A stretch of 64,000 nucleotides of DNA from Chitinophaga japonensis (GTDB taxonomy: Bacteria > Bacteroidota > Bacteroidia > Chitinophagales > Chitinophagaceae), in the NCBI RefSeq assembly GCF_007830125.1, contig NZ_VLLG01000004.1, positions 372,001 through 436,000 of the forward strand, in the 5' to 3' direction. This document shows positions 18,484 to 26,820 of this stretch, one piece after another. A program made the translations under genes and the position numbers. The notes under the pieces are model-generated. The model saw only the letters and a list, made by a program, of their open reading frames with translations. It made no database searches and was not told the origin of the DNA. Within the stretch, counting starts at the first letter, position 1. Each line of letters starts with the position of its first letter.

Positions 18484-19458
18484 ATGATAAAGCTGGAGCA
18501 CGTCTATAAAAGTTTCAACAAACAACATCAGCCTGCGGTGGCGGATGTATCCTTCGAGGTGCATCCCGGCGAAACGCTGGTACTGCTGGGCACCAGCGGC
18601 AGCGGCAAGACCACTACCCTGCGCATGATCAACCGGCTGCTAACGCCGGACAGCGGGCAGATCTATGTGAACGGCCAGGCCGTAGCGGAGCAGCAGCCGG
18701 AAACCCTGCGCCGGGGCATTGGCTACGTGCTGCAGGACAACGGCCTCTTCCCGCACTATACCGTAGCGGAGAACATCGGCGTGGTGCCGGCGCTGCTGCA
18801 ATGGGACAAGGCCCGCATTGCGGACCGTACTACTGTGCTGATGGAAAAGCTGCACCTGCCGCCGGGGCAGTACCGGGATGCCTACCCGGCGCAACTGAGC
18901 GGCGGGCAGCAGCAGCGGGTGGGCCTGGCCCGCGCCCTGGCGGCAGACCCGCCGGTGCTGCTGATGGACGAGCCCTTTGGTGCGCTGGACCCGGTAACCC
19001 GCGCCAGCGTGCGCCGGGAGTTCCAGGCGCTGGACGAGCTGCAAAATAAAACGGTGGTGATGGTAACGCACGACGTGCAGGAAGCTTTTGAGCTGGGCAC
19101 CCGCATTGGCCTGATGGACAACGGCAGGCTGCAGCAACTGGGCACCCCGCAAGAGCTGCTCTTTGCGCCGGCCAATGATTTTGTGCGCGCCTTTTTCCGG
19201 GAGCATCACCTGCTGCTGGAGCTGAAAGCGCTCACCCTGGCGGATATCAGGCCCTACCTGCCTCCCACCGCTGAAGACGACAATTACCAGGCGCATGTGT
19301 TGCCGGGCACCACCTCCTGCTGGGATGCCCTGCAGCAGAGCATGAATACGGAAGGCGTGCTGTCCGTTGACTTCAGCACAACAGTATTTACCATGGACAG
19401 CAAATCACTGATGACAGCACTAGTCAGCAGGAAGAATGAAGTAGGACATAAGAAGTAG
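18484..19458 (+). CDS. ABC transporter ATPase, betaine/EgtV-like
   Basis: The 324 aa ATPase belongs to the OpuCA/ProV branch. It has Walker A LLGTSGSGKTTTLRMIN, the Q-loop VLQDNGLF, signature LSGGQQQRVGLARAL and Walker B VLLMDEPFGALDP. The D-loop and the H-loop VMVTHD follow. After residue 240 comes a short C-terminal extension that looks like a reduced CBS-type region. It should power the permease/binding-protein fusion encoded 11 nt downstream. That fusion layout with this ATPase type is the layout of EgtUV, the ergothioneine importer known in Streptococcus and Helicobacter. The adjacent egtB and egtD support ergothioneine or a related betaine as substrate. Confidence 0.88.
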   Translation: MIKLEHVYKSFNKQHQPAVADVSFEVHPGETLVLLGTSGSGKTTTLRMINRLLTPDSGQIYVNGQAVAEQQPETLRRGIGYVLQDNGLFPHYTVAENIGVVPALLQWDKARIADRTTVLMEKLHLPPGQYRDAYPAQLSGGQQQRVGLARALAADPPVLLMDEPFGALDPVTRASVRREFQALDELQNKTVVMVTHDVQEAFELGTRIGLMDNGRLQQLGTPQELLFAPANDFVRAFFREHHLLLELKALTLADIRPYLPPTAEDDNYQAHVLPGTTSCWDALQQSMNTEGVLSVDFSTTVFTMDSKSLMTALVSRKNEVGHKK

Positions 19459-19470
19459 GACTCATACCCA
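19434..19470. repeat. Lone repeat-type arm (AAGTAGGACATAAG words)
   Basis: The last codons of the ATPase gene and the following spacer read as a short tandem of GAAGTAGGAC / ATAAGAAGTAGGAC. This resembles the arms of the paired elements elsewhere in the window. No inverted partner is visible nearby. Confidence 0.4.
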
Positions 19471-21035
19471 TGCAACAGAGTTTTTTTGATTTCATACAGC
19501 AGCAGTCCGGCAAGCTCCTGGAGCAAACGCTGCAGCATATCGGGCTTACCTTTATTTCCCTGCTGATAGCGGTGCTGGCAGGCGTGCCCCTGGGCATCCT
19601 CATTACCCGTAAAAGAGGGTGGGCCGCCCCCGTGCTGGGCGTGGCCGGCGTACTGCAGACCGTTCCCAGCATCGCCCTGCTGGGCTTTATGATCCCGCTG
19701 CTGGGCATTGGCCCGCAACCGGCCATTGTAGCCCTGTTCCTGTACGGGCTGCTGCCCATTATCCGCAATACCTACACCGGTATTAAAGAAGTGGACCCGG
19801 CCGTGACCGCCGCCGCTACCGGCATGGGCATGAGCCGCCGGCAGTTGCTTTACAAAATACAATTGCCCCTGGCCATGCCGGTGCTGCTGGCTGGTATACG
19901 CACCGCCACGGTGATCAATGTAGGCGTGGCTACCCTGGCGGCTTACATTGCCGCCGGCGGCCTGGGCGAGTTTATTTTCGGCGGCATTGCCCTGAACAAT
20001 ACGCACATGATACTGGCCGGCGCCATCCCGGCGGCGCTGCTGGCCATCCTGTTTGACGGGCTGCTTTCATTGCTGCAACGCATACAGTTGCGCAAGGCGC
20101 GCACCACCCTGTATGTACTGCCCCTGCTCCTGCTGCTGCTCTCCTCCTTTTACCTGCTGCCCGCTGCTGCCGGCGGCCCGCTGCTGGCAGGGTTTACCCC
20201 GGAATTTATGGGACGGCAGGACGGTTACCTGGGCCTGAAAAGCGTATACGGCCTGCGGCTGCGCACGGTGGTGATCAACGACATGATCATGTACAAGGCC
20301 GCCTATGAAAAAAAGCTGGACGTGATCAGCGGCAGCAGTACCGACGGGCGCGTAAAGGCGTTTGACCTGGTGGTGCTGGACGATGACAAGCATATTTTCC
20401 CGCCGTACTATGCCGCGCCTATTGTGCGCCAAGCCACCCTGGACAAATACCCCGAGCTGGCGCCTGCACTGAACAGGCTGTCTGGCACCATTAATGATAG
20501 CATTATGACGGAGCTCAACTACCGCGTGGATTACCTGAAACAGGACCCTGCGGCGGTAGCAAAGGATTTTCTTGTAAGCAAAGGCTTGTGGCAGCCGCCC
20601 CGAAGCGGCGCCAAAGGCGTGGTCCGCATCGGCTCCAAGATATTCGGCGACGGGTATATACTGGCCAATATGTACAAAATGCTGGTAGAGGGCTATACGG
20701 AGCTTCGGGCAGTGACCAGAACGGGCCTGGGCGGCACCAAGATCTGCTTTGACGCGCTGGTGAACGACCAGATAGACCTGTACCCGGAATACACCGGCAC
20801 CGGCCTGCTGGTGATCCTGCAGGAGCCCCGGCCCGTGATAGATTCACTGATCGGCGATCCGCAGCAGGTATATGCGCATGTGCAGCGCGCCTTTGCAACA
20901 CGCTATGGCATACGCTGGCTGCCGCCCATCGGCTTCAACAATACCTATGCCCTGATGATGCGGAAGCAGCAGGCCAGCGAACTGCATATCAAAAGTATTT
21001 CGGACCTTGTGAATGCAACGCGCGCCCAACGCTAA
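19470..21035 (+). CDS. Fused permease/substrate-binding protein, EgtU/OpuCB-OpuCC-like, with swapped binding lobes
   Basis: A 521 aa fusion. Residues 1-205 form the permease with about five helices; GIGPQPAIVALFLYGLLPII and the EAA-like loop GMGMSRRQLLYKIQLPLA are typical of OpuCB. After another helix (212-232) comes the binding protein, but its halves are in reverse order. Residues 238-372 carry what is normally the C-terminal lobe: GFTPEFMGRQDGYLGL, STDGRVKAF, LDDDKHIFPPYY and LNYRVDYLK. Residues 383-521 carry the normal N-terminal lobe: VRIGSKIFGDGYILANMY, TGLGGTKICFDAL, DLYPEYTGTGL and GFNNTYALMMR, ending at SISDLV. This is a circular permutation at the hinge. Known relatives import betaines, choline or ergothioneine. 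With egtB and egtD next door, ergothioneine is the best guess. Confidence 0.88.
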   Translation: MQQSFFDFIQQQSGKLLEQTLQHIGLTFISLLIAVLAGVPLGILITRKRGWAAPVLGVAGVLQTVPSIALLGFMIPLLGIGPQPAIVALFLYGLLPIIRNTYTGIKEVDPAVTAAATGMGMSRRQLLYKIQLPLAMPVLLAGIRTATVINVGVATLAAYIAAGGLGEFIFGGIALNNTHMILAGAIPAALLAILFDGLLSLLQRIQLRKARTTLYVLPLLLLLLSSFYLLPAAAGGPLLAGFTPEFMGRQDGYLGLKSVYGLRLRTVVINDMIMYKAAYEKKLDVISGSSTDGRVKAFDLVVLDDDKHIFPPYYAAPIVRQATLDKYPELAPALNRLSGTINDSIMTELNYRVDYLKQDPAAVAKDFLVSKGLWQPPRSGAKGVVRIGSKIFGDGYILANMYKMLVEGYTELRAVTRTGLGGTKICFDALVNDQIDLYPEYTGTGLLVILQEPRPVIDSLIGDPQQVYAHVQRAFATRYGIRWLPPIGFNNTYALMMRKQQASELHIKSISDLVNATRAQR

Positions 21036-21079
21036 CATGCTGAATGGTAAGCGGCCGGCTGGCCGTATAAAACATTAAT

Positions 21080-22234
21080 ATGGAACTTTGGAATCAATAC
21101 GAAACCGTGCGCAGCAGGTCGGCGAACATTTGCGCACCGCTGAAAACGGAAGACTATGTAGTGCAGCCGGTAGTGGACGTAAGCCCGCCCAAGTGGCACC
21201 TGGGGCATACCACCTGGTTTTTCGAGACCTTTTTACTGAAGCCTAACGTACCGGGCTATACGGAATTTGATCCCGATTACAATTTTGTGTTCAACAGCTA
21301 CTACGAGTCCGTGGGCGCCAGGGTGATACGCACTAACCGCGGTAACCTGAGCCGCCCGGCCGTGGAGGATATTATGCGCTACCGGCAGCATGTGGATGCC
21401 GCCATGCGGGACTTCCTGCAGGGCGGGCTTACCCCGGAGCAGCAGGCGCTGGCTACCCTGGGACTGCATCATGAGGAGCAGCACCAGGAGCTGCTGTATA
21501 CGGACATCAAGTACATCCTGGGGCATAATCCCCTGTTCCCGGCTTATGACCGGCACAGGGTCCCGGCGCCCGCCATACCGCCGCAGGGACCGGAGCTGCT
21601 CTCCATACCGGAAGGGGTATACGAAATTGGCTATGCCGGCGAGGGCTTTTGCTTTGACAACGAGCAGCAGCGCCACCGCGTGTACCTGCAGCCTTACCGC
21701 ATCAGTACCCGGCTGGTGACCAACGGGGAATACCTGGCCTTTATGGAAGCCGGCGGCTACAGCAGCTTCCGGCATTGGCATGCCGAGGGCTGGGACTGGG
21801 TACGGCAGCAGCAGGTAAGCGCTCCCCTGTACTGGCACCAGGTAGACGGGCAGTGGATGTATTACACCTGGCAGGGCCTGCAGCCGGTAGCATGGGATGC
21901 ACCGGTTTGCCACGTAAGCTATTACGAAGCTGCCGCCTATGCAGCCTGGAAAGGCATGCGCCTGCCCACGGAATTTGAATGGGAAGCCGCGGCGCCGCAG
22001 TTGCAATGGGGACAGCGCTGGGAGTGGACGGAGAGCGCTTATCTCCCCTATCCCGGCTTTATTAAAGCCCCGGGCGCTATCGGGGAGTACAACGGCAAGT
22101 TCATGGTGAACCAGCAGGTGCTGCGCGGGGGCTCTGAAGTCACCTCACCGGGGCACAGCCGTATCACTTACCGTAACTTTTTTCATCCGCACCTGCGCTG
22201 GCAGTTCATGGGTATCAGGCTGGCGGGCAATTAA
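21080..22234 (+). CDS. egtB: Ergothioneine sulphoxide synthase EgtB
   Basis: EgtB is a non-haem iron enzyme that joins hercynine to a thiol donor with O2, making the C-S bond of ergothioneine. The DinB-like N-terminal domain supplies the iron ligands: H43 in KWHLGHTTWFFE, and H131 and H135 in the HxxxHxE motif HHEEQHQELL. The FGE-sulphatase domain covers about 170-384, with FDNEQQRHRVYL, RLPTEFEWEAA and the closing LRGGSEVTSPGHSRITYRNF plus FMGIRLA. At 384 aa it is slightly shorter than the mycobacterial enzyme. No egtA (glutamate-cysteine ligase) is nearby, so I cannot say whether cysteine or gamma-glutamylcysteine is used. It follows the permease by 44 nt and precedes egtD by 20 nt. Confidence 0.94.
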   Translation: MELWNQYETVRSRSANICAPLKTEDYVVQPVVDVSPPKWHLGHTTWFFETFLLKPNVPGYTEFDPDYNFVFNSYYESVGARVIRTNRGNLSRPAVEDIMRYRQHVDAAMRDFLQGGLTPEQQALATLGLHHEEQHQELLYTDIKYILGHNPLFPAYDRHRVPAPAIPPQGPELLSIPEGVYEIGYAGEGFCFDNEQQRHRVYLQPYRISTRLVTNGEYLAFMEAGGYSSFRHWHAEGWDWVRQQQVSAPLYWHQVDGQWMYYTWQGLQPVAWDAPVCHVSYYEAAAYAAWKGMRLPTEFEWEAAAPQLQWGQRWEWTESAYLPYPGFIKAPGAIGEYNGKFMVNQQVLRGGSEVTSPGHSRITYRNFFHPHLRWQFMGIRLAGN

Positions 22235-22254
22235 TAATGCACACCAAATAATTT

Positions 22255-23250
22255 ATGAATACTACCTCAGTACCGCATCCGTTGTCGGCCCAGGGCGGGC
22301 CGGAAACGCAGCGTGCAAGCTTTTACCGGGACGTGGTGCGGGGCCTGACGGCCACGCCCAAGTACCTGGAGTCCAAGTATTTTTACGATGCGGCCGGCGA
22401 CCGGCTTTTCCAGCAGATCATGCAATGCCCGGAATACTACCTGACGGATTGCGAAATGGAGATCATGCAGGAGCAGGCAGCGCAGATAGCAGCCGCCATC
22501 ACCGTGCAGCCCGCCGCCTTTGACCTGGTAGAGCTGGGCCCCGGCGACGCCACCAAGTCCATACACCTGCTGCGGCGCCTGCAGGAGAGCGGCGCGGATT
22601 TTACCTATTACCCGATCGATATCTCCGCCAACGTGATCGCGCAGTTGAAGAAGGGATTGCCGGAAAAGCTGCCGGGCCTGTCCATGCAGGGCCTGAACGG
22701 CGATTATTTTGACATGCTGCAGCAATTGGCGGCCCGCAGCCGCCGTCCCAAAGTGCTGCTGTTCATGGGCGCCAACATCGGTAATTTTACACCGGCAGCG
22801 GCCGCCGGTATCTGCCGGCGGCTGTACGCCTGCCTGCAACCCGGTGACCTGCTGCTGGCCGGCTTTGACCTGAAAAAACATCCCCGTATCATACTCAACG
22901 CCTATAACGATGCCGCCGGGTTTACCCGCGAGTTCAACCTGAACCTGCTGCACCGCATTAACCGCGAGCTGCAGGGCGATTTTGACCTGCTGCAGTTTGA
23001 GCATTACCCGGTGTATGATCCCGGCAGCGGGGCCTGCAAAAGCTACCTGGTAAGCCGCCGGGAGCAGGAGGTGCATATCGGGCGGGAGGTGACCATTCAT
23101 TTCGGGCAATACGAGCCGATGTTCATGGAGATATCCCAGAAGTACAGCCTGCCTGAAACCGAGCAGCTTGCGCAGGAAACCGGCTTTACACCACTCACGC
23201 ATTTTACGGACCGGCGCAAATGGTTTGCGGATTGTTTATGGAGAAAGTAA
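22255..23250 (+). CDS. egtD: L-histidine N(alpha)-methyltransferase EgtD
   Basis: EgtD trimethylates histidine with SAM to make hercynine, the substrate of EgtB. The 331 aa protein has all family marks. KYFYDAAGDRLFQQI is followed by CPEYYLTDCE. The SAM loop is ELGPGDATKS. FMGANIGNF has the asparagine that binds histidine. DLKKHPRIILNAYNDAAG and FNLNLLHRINREL follow, and MEISQKYS holds the Glu/Ser that grip the amino group. It closes the forward operon. The convergent DinB gene begins 6 nt beyond its stop. No egtE-type lyase gene is in the window. Confidence 0.95.
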   Translation: MNTTSVPHPLSAQGGPETQRASFYRDVVRGLTATPKYLESKYFYDAAGDRLFQQIMQCPEYYLTDCEMEIMQEQAAQIAAAITVQPAAFDLVELGPGDATKSIHLLRRLQESGADFTYYPIDISANVIAQLKKGLPEKLPGLSMQGLNGDYFDMLQQLAARSRRPKVLLFMGANIGNFTPAAAAGICRRLYACLQPGDLLLAGFDLKKHPRIILNAYNDAAGFTREFNLNLLHRINRELQGDFDLLQFEHYPVYDPGSGACKSYLVSRREQEVHIGREVTIHFGQYEPMFMEISQKYSLPETEQLAQETGFTPLTHFTDRRKWFADCLWRK

Positions 23251-23256
23251 AGCCCG

Positions 23257-23724
23257 CTACCACGCTCCCATCATCCTTCGCAGCACTACGATCTCCCCGG
23301 TATGGTAGCTGGTGTGGTCGGCTATCAGCATGGCTTCCCGGAGCAGGTGCTGCCCCGTGCCGTGCGGGAAAGGTTTGCACAGGTCTGCGCCGGGCGCGGT
23401 GAGTAATGCCAGGAAAGCGGCTTTGTCGCGGCCTATTTGTTCCAGGCTATGCTTCCAGGCGGCCGCGTTGGGCGGAGCGGTTTCTTTGGGCCAGTAGCCT
23501 TCCGGCCAGGGTGGAGATGCATAATCCGGGTTCCGGGAAAATTCCAGTATATCCCATTGCGTAATGCGGATGTGCTCCACCAGTTGCCAGATGCTGTAGG
23601 GCATGCCGGGCGGTACCTGCCCCTGCAGCCTGGCCGGCAACTGTTTTACCGCGTCTTCAAAAGTAACGTGGGCATGGCCGCCGGCCAGCAATTCCTTCAG
23701 TGCATTGATAAGCGGGTCCTTCAT
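23257..23724 (-). CDS. DinB family protein
   Basis: A 155 aa four-helix-bundle protein of the DinB/YfiT superfamily. Metal-ligand histidines are at the expected places: H in WQLVEHIRITQWDIL and two in DHTSYHTGEIVVLRR. Such proteins bind a divalent metal and include thiol-dependent transferases (bacillithiol or mycothiol S-transferases) as well as members of unknown use. Its place tail-to-tail with egtD, a low-molecular-weight-thiol gene, is suggestive but not evidence. The open frame extends 21 codons further upstream, but that stretch is repeat sequence, so I start at the ATG at 23724 (MKDPLINALKELL). Confidence 0.82.
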   Translation of the reverse strand: MKDPLINALKELLAGGHAHVTFEDAVKQLPARLQGQVPPGMPYSIWQLVEHIRITQWDILEFSRNPDYASPPWPEGYWPKETAPPNAAAWKHSLEQIGRDKAAFLALLTAPGADLCKPFPHGTGQHLLREAMLIADHTSYHTGEIVVLRRMMGAW

Positions 23725-23819
23725 TGAATAATGAATAATTAATAATGAATAATTAATAATCGTACCAATATTGTTACAATGAAACACTTATGTAACGAAT
23801 ATTATTCATTATTCATTCA
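23723..23819. repeat. TTAATAAT paired inverted repeat, copy B
   Basis: The left arm is 23723-23760 and the right arm is 23799-23819, around a 38 nt core with AATGAAACACTTATGTAACG, the clearest copy of the family core. It fills the gap between DinB and the DPP-IV gene. The TGA stop of the latter lies inside the right arm. Confidence 0.85.
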
Positions 23820-26003
23820 ACGGGGGCCCGGCGGACAGTACTGCTGCAGGAACCGGGTATAGAGGCTGGAAAGATGCCTGCGGGTGCCGGCGCCTTCGCT
23901 GATGCCGTGGGTACGGTTGGGATAGGCCATGAACTGGAACAGCTTATTGTGCCGGATCAGCTCATTCAGCAGCATTTCCGCGTTCTGGTAATGCACATTG
24001 TCATCGCCGGTGCCGTGTATGTACAGCAGGTGGCCCTGCAGGTGCTGCGCATAGGTAATGGGCGATCCTTTCACGAAATCTTCCATGTTCTCCTGCGGCA
24101 ATCCCATGTAACGTTCCTGGTAAATATTGTCGTAGGTCAACTGGTTGCCTACGGCAGCAATGGCAATACCGGTCTTGTAGATCTTCGGGTATTGGAACAG
24201 CAGGTTCAGCGTCATGGAGCCGCCACCGCTCCAGCCCCATACGGCTACGCGGGAAGTATCCATGTAGGGGCGTTGCTGCATAAGTGCGGTGGCTGCCTGG
24301 GCCTGGTCGCGGGCGTTCAGCACACCTACTTTCCGGTAAATGCTCTTGCGCCATTCCCGACCTTTGGGCAGCGGGGTGCCGCGGTTGTCCATAGATACAT
24401 AGATGTACCCGTCTGCCGCCATATCACCCTGGTACAGGTAGTTACGGCCGGCGCCGTACTGGTCCCGGGCCGTAGCGCCGGCAGGCTCCCCGTATACATA
24501 GAACACTACGGGGTATTTTTTAGCGGGATCAAAGTTATTGGGCTTTTTCATCCAGCCGCCTATCTCTACCCCGTCTGCGGTGGTCACGGTAAAGAATTCC
24601 AGTTGCTTGTCCGCCCCTGCCTTCTCTTTTATATCGGCAGCCAGGTTGCCGCTGTTGCTCTTATGACCGGGCAGGTGCACGATCTCCGTGGCGGGATAAA
24701 AATAGTGGTTGGAAAAACGGTGGATGGCATAGGCGGCATCGGGCGATATTTCGTATTCATGCGTGCCAGGCTGGTCTGCCGGGGTAATGCGCTGCGGCTT
24801 GCCCTTACCGTCTATGGATACCCGGTACAGGTACTGTTGGGTGGCATTGTCCGGCGAGGCCAGGATGTACACGGCCCGGTGCGCCTCGTCTATCCGGCTG
24901 ATGGTGATCACGTCGTATTCACCCGGGGTGATCAGGGTGGCCTTTCCGTCCTTCATGCTGATAGTGTACAGGTGGCGCCAGCCGTCCTTTTCACTTACCC
25001 AGATAAAGGCTTCGCCGTTGCGGATCCATTCCCAGCCGGTCACGTCGTCGTCATTCCAGCGGGACTTGATGTCTATCCAGGCTTCATCGCTTTCTTCAAA
25101 CAGGGGCTTAGCCATACCGCTGGCGGCATTGCACAGCATCAGCACGCTGTGGTTCTGCTTGCGGTTCAGTTGCTGGAGGATCAGCTCGTTCTTCCCGGGC
25201 ACCCATTCCATGCGGGGAATGTAATGCTGCTGCGGGTCGCCGGGCACCTGCATCCAGGTGGTGGCGGCCGTATTGATATCCACTACGCCTACCCGGCAGG
25301 CGGAGGGGCTTTGTCCCGCTTTGGGATATTCCACCGGTACGGTAAAGGAGTAGATAGAGTCCGTATAGTCTATCATCAGGAAGTCGCGGATCTTCGTGGC
25401 GTCTATCTGCCAGTAGGCGATCCGGCGGCTGTCCGGGCTCCAGCGGAAGCCGTCGCGGCAACTGAATTCCTCTTCATAGGCCCAGTCAAAGGTCCCGTTG
25501 ATCAGGCGGCGGCTGCCATCCTGTGTGAGCTGCTTTATTTCACCGGTGGCCAGGTCTTCCATGTACAGGTTGTGCTGGCTCACATAGGCGGCTTTACGGC
25601 CGTCCGGCGAAAATTTGGCAAACATGAGGGAGGCAGGGGGCAGCGTTTTGCCCAACTGGCGCAGGCGCCGGCTTTCCAGGTCCAGCAGCCAGTAGTCGCC
25701 CCGGGTCTCGTAGCGCCATACCCTTTGGGAGTTGGTATATACCAGCAGTTGCCGTTCATCCGGGGAGAATGCGAAGTCCTTCAGCTCCAGGGGCTGCTTG
25801 CCGCCTGCGGGCACCAGTTGCGCCGCCGGTATCTTTACCTGCTGCTGCCCGTCCTTCAATGCGGTGGCTACAATAGCACCGTTCTCCACGCTGTAGATGG
25901 CCTGCCCGTCGCGGCTCCATTTGGTGGCGCGTCCCGGCTGCGCCTGCCCGGCCAGGCTGAACAGGCAAATACAAATGATTAAAGTGTAACGTAATGGTTG
26001 CAT
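23817..26003 (-). CDS. Dipeptidyl peptidase IV-type serine peptidase (S9B)
   Basis: An exported prolyl-type dipeptidase of 728 aa. It starts MQPLRYTLIICICLFSLAGQ, a signal peptide ending AQ. A nine-codon extension upstream is possible but would spoil the signal peptide. The N-terminal DPP-IV beta-propeller includes FSPDERQLLVYTNSQ, SPDSRRIAYWQID and the DWAYEEEF segment that carries the Glu pair binding the substrate N-terminus. The C-terminal alpha/beta hydrolase has the nucleophile in VWGWSGGGS (about S592), the acid in HGTGDDNVHY (about D667) and the histidine in NRTHGIS (about H699). It would release X-Pro or X-Ala dipeptides in the periplasm. Confidence 0.94.
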   Translation of the reverse strand: MQPLRYTLIICICLFSLAGQAQPGRATKWSRDGQAIYSVENGAIVATALKDGQQQVKIPAAQLVPAGGKQPLELKDFAFSPDERQLLVYTNSQRVWRYETRGDYWLLDLESRRLRQLGKTLPPASLMFAKFSPDGRKAAYVSQHNLYMEDLATGEIKQLTQDGSRRLINGTFDWAYEEEFSCRDGFRWSPDSRRIAYWQIDATKIRDFLMIDYTDSIYSFTVPVEYPKAGQSPSACRVGVVDINTAATTWMQVPGDPQQHYIPRMEWVPGKNELILQQLNRKQNHSVLMLCNAASGMAKPLFEESDEAWIDIKSRWNDDDVTGWEWIRNGEAFIWVSEKDGWRHLYTISMKDGKATLITPGEYDVITISRIDEAHRAVYILASPDNATQQYLYRVSIDGKGKPQRITPADQPGTHEYEISPDAAYAIHRFSNHYFYPATEIVHLPGHKSNSGNLAADIKEKAGADKQLEFFTVTTADGVEIGGWMKKPNNFDPAKKYPVVFYVYGEPAGATARDQYGAGRNYLYQGDMAADGYIYVSMDNRGTPLPKGREWRKSIYRKVGVLNARDQAQAATALMQQRPYMDTSRVAVWGWSGGGSMTLNLLFQYPKIYKTGIAIAAVGNQLTYDNIYQERYMGLPQENMEDFVKGSPITYAQHLQGHLLYIHGTGDDNVHYQNAEMLLNELIRHNKLFQFMAYPNRTHGISEGAGTRRHLSSLYTRFLQQYCPPGPR

Positions 26004-26034
26004 CTGATTCCTTGGATTAAAGAACGGCAAGATA

Positions 26035-26119
26035 ATGCATAATGCGCTAATGTGCTGATGCGCCCTATGCGGGTGAAATGGATAATAGCAGACTCTGTAT
26101 CAGCGAATTAGCACATTTG
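26035..26119. repeat. Paired inverted repeat with GCTAATGTGCTGAT arms
   Basis: The left arm at 26035-26062 contains ATGCGCTAATGTGCTGAT. The right arm (26098-26119) read in reverse gives ATGTGCTAATTCGCTGAT, with 3 differences in 18. The core is 35 nt. It lies upstream of the DPP-IV gene. Confidence 0.65.
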
Positions 26120-26123
26120 TGTG

Positions 26124-26235
26124 AGTGGATAACTTTTTCCCTGTGGAAAATCTGTTTATAGATTTTAATATAAATATTTTTAATACTTTTAAGAAATTAT
26201 TAAGCATTCAACTATCCTTTGAGAACTGCTTTATT
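26124..26235. other. AT-rich stretch with two DnaA-box-like sequences
   Basis: GTGGATAAC (inverted, close to TTATCCACA) at 26125 and TGTGGAAAA (inverse of TTTTCCACA) near 26140 are followed by about 60 bases of nearly pure A/T. The layout resembles an origin or a strong promoter region. Two boxes are too few to call oriC. Confidence 0.25.
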
Positions 26236-26481
26236 ATGATACAGATAAGCTATTCCTATAAAAACCGGGAATTCCTTCAACTGGAGGATGCGTTCCTCAA
26301 CCAATTGGCCCAAACGGGTAAAACACTGTTATATGCTTTGCTGGAACCTATGCAGGATACCCTGCTGCAGGAGAACGGCAAGATCCGCATCAACCTGGAC
26401 CAGCAGCCCAAAATAGAGCTGGAGGGTTTTAGCCTGAACGTAAAAGAACAGATAGAAATGACCTTGCGCGGGGAAGCCTGA
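26236..26481 (+). CDS. Small hypothetical protein
   Basis: An 81 aa protein starting MIQISYSYKNREFLQLEDAF, probably cytosolic, with no signal peptide or membrane segment. The middle (QTGKTLLYALLEPMQDTLLQ) should be helical. The end (LDQQPKIELEGFSLNVKEQIEM) is mixed. I know no family. The frame stays open back to a GTG at 26125, but that part is AT-rich regulatory-looking DNA, so I prefer the ATG at 26236. Confidence 0.55.
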   Translation: MIQISYSYKNREFLQLEDAFLNQLAQTGKTLLYALLEPMQDTLLQENGKIRINLDQQPKIELEGFSLNVKEQIEMTLRGEA

Positions 26482-26820
26482 CCGGCTATGCATTAAACTT
26501 TTCTCATTTCCTGTTGTTAACCTTATAGAAAACCTGTAAACAAACAGATGTTAACTCTTTTGCAGCGGCGGCCATTAAACGATTGACTCGGCCGCGGCTG
26601 GTGTAGATCACGTATAAAGCATCATCATTACCATACATATCGCATCATTCCACGAAGCTTGTTATACAGGCATGGAACCTGCGTTACCCCTTACCTGATA
26701 TTTTTTTCTATAACGTGGATGAACGGCGCTGGTTGTCCAGCCGGCGCATATCAAGCAAATAGACGGAACAGTTACCGTATGCAGCCGTCCCGGTCGCGGG
26801 ATGGCTGCTCTTATTACCAG
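26482..26820. other. Gene-free stretch
   Basis: 339 nt without a convincing gene on either strand. It holds the hairpin at 26781-26808 and a shorter one near 26729-26742 (GCTGG-TTGT-CCAGC). No tRNA-like or known riboswitch pattern is visible. A 63-codon frame at 26659 has no protein-like character. Confidence 0.5.
26781..26808. terminator. Hairpin, probable terminator
   Basis: GCAGCCGTCCCG pairs with CGGGATGGCTGC over 12 bp (one G-T wobble) around a GTCG loop. TCTTATT follows on the plus strand. It lies 12 nt beyond the stop of the minus-strand lipoprotein gene. Confidence 0.6.

Noticed and set aside
23874..25982. 702-codon plus-strand frame over the DPP-IV gene
   Set aside because: Long, but antisense to a protein with an intact catalytic triad. 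No start or promoter features.
26125..26235. GTG start for the small hypothetical protein
   Set aside because: The extra residues come from AT-rich DNA and are rich in F, N and I. The ATG at 26236 is more protein-like.
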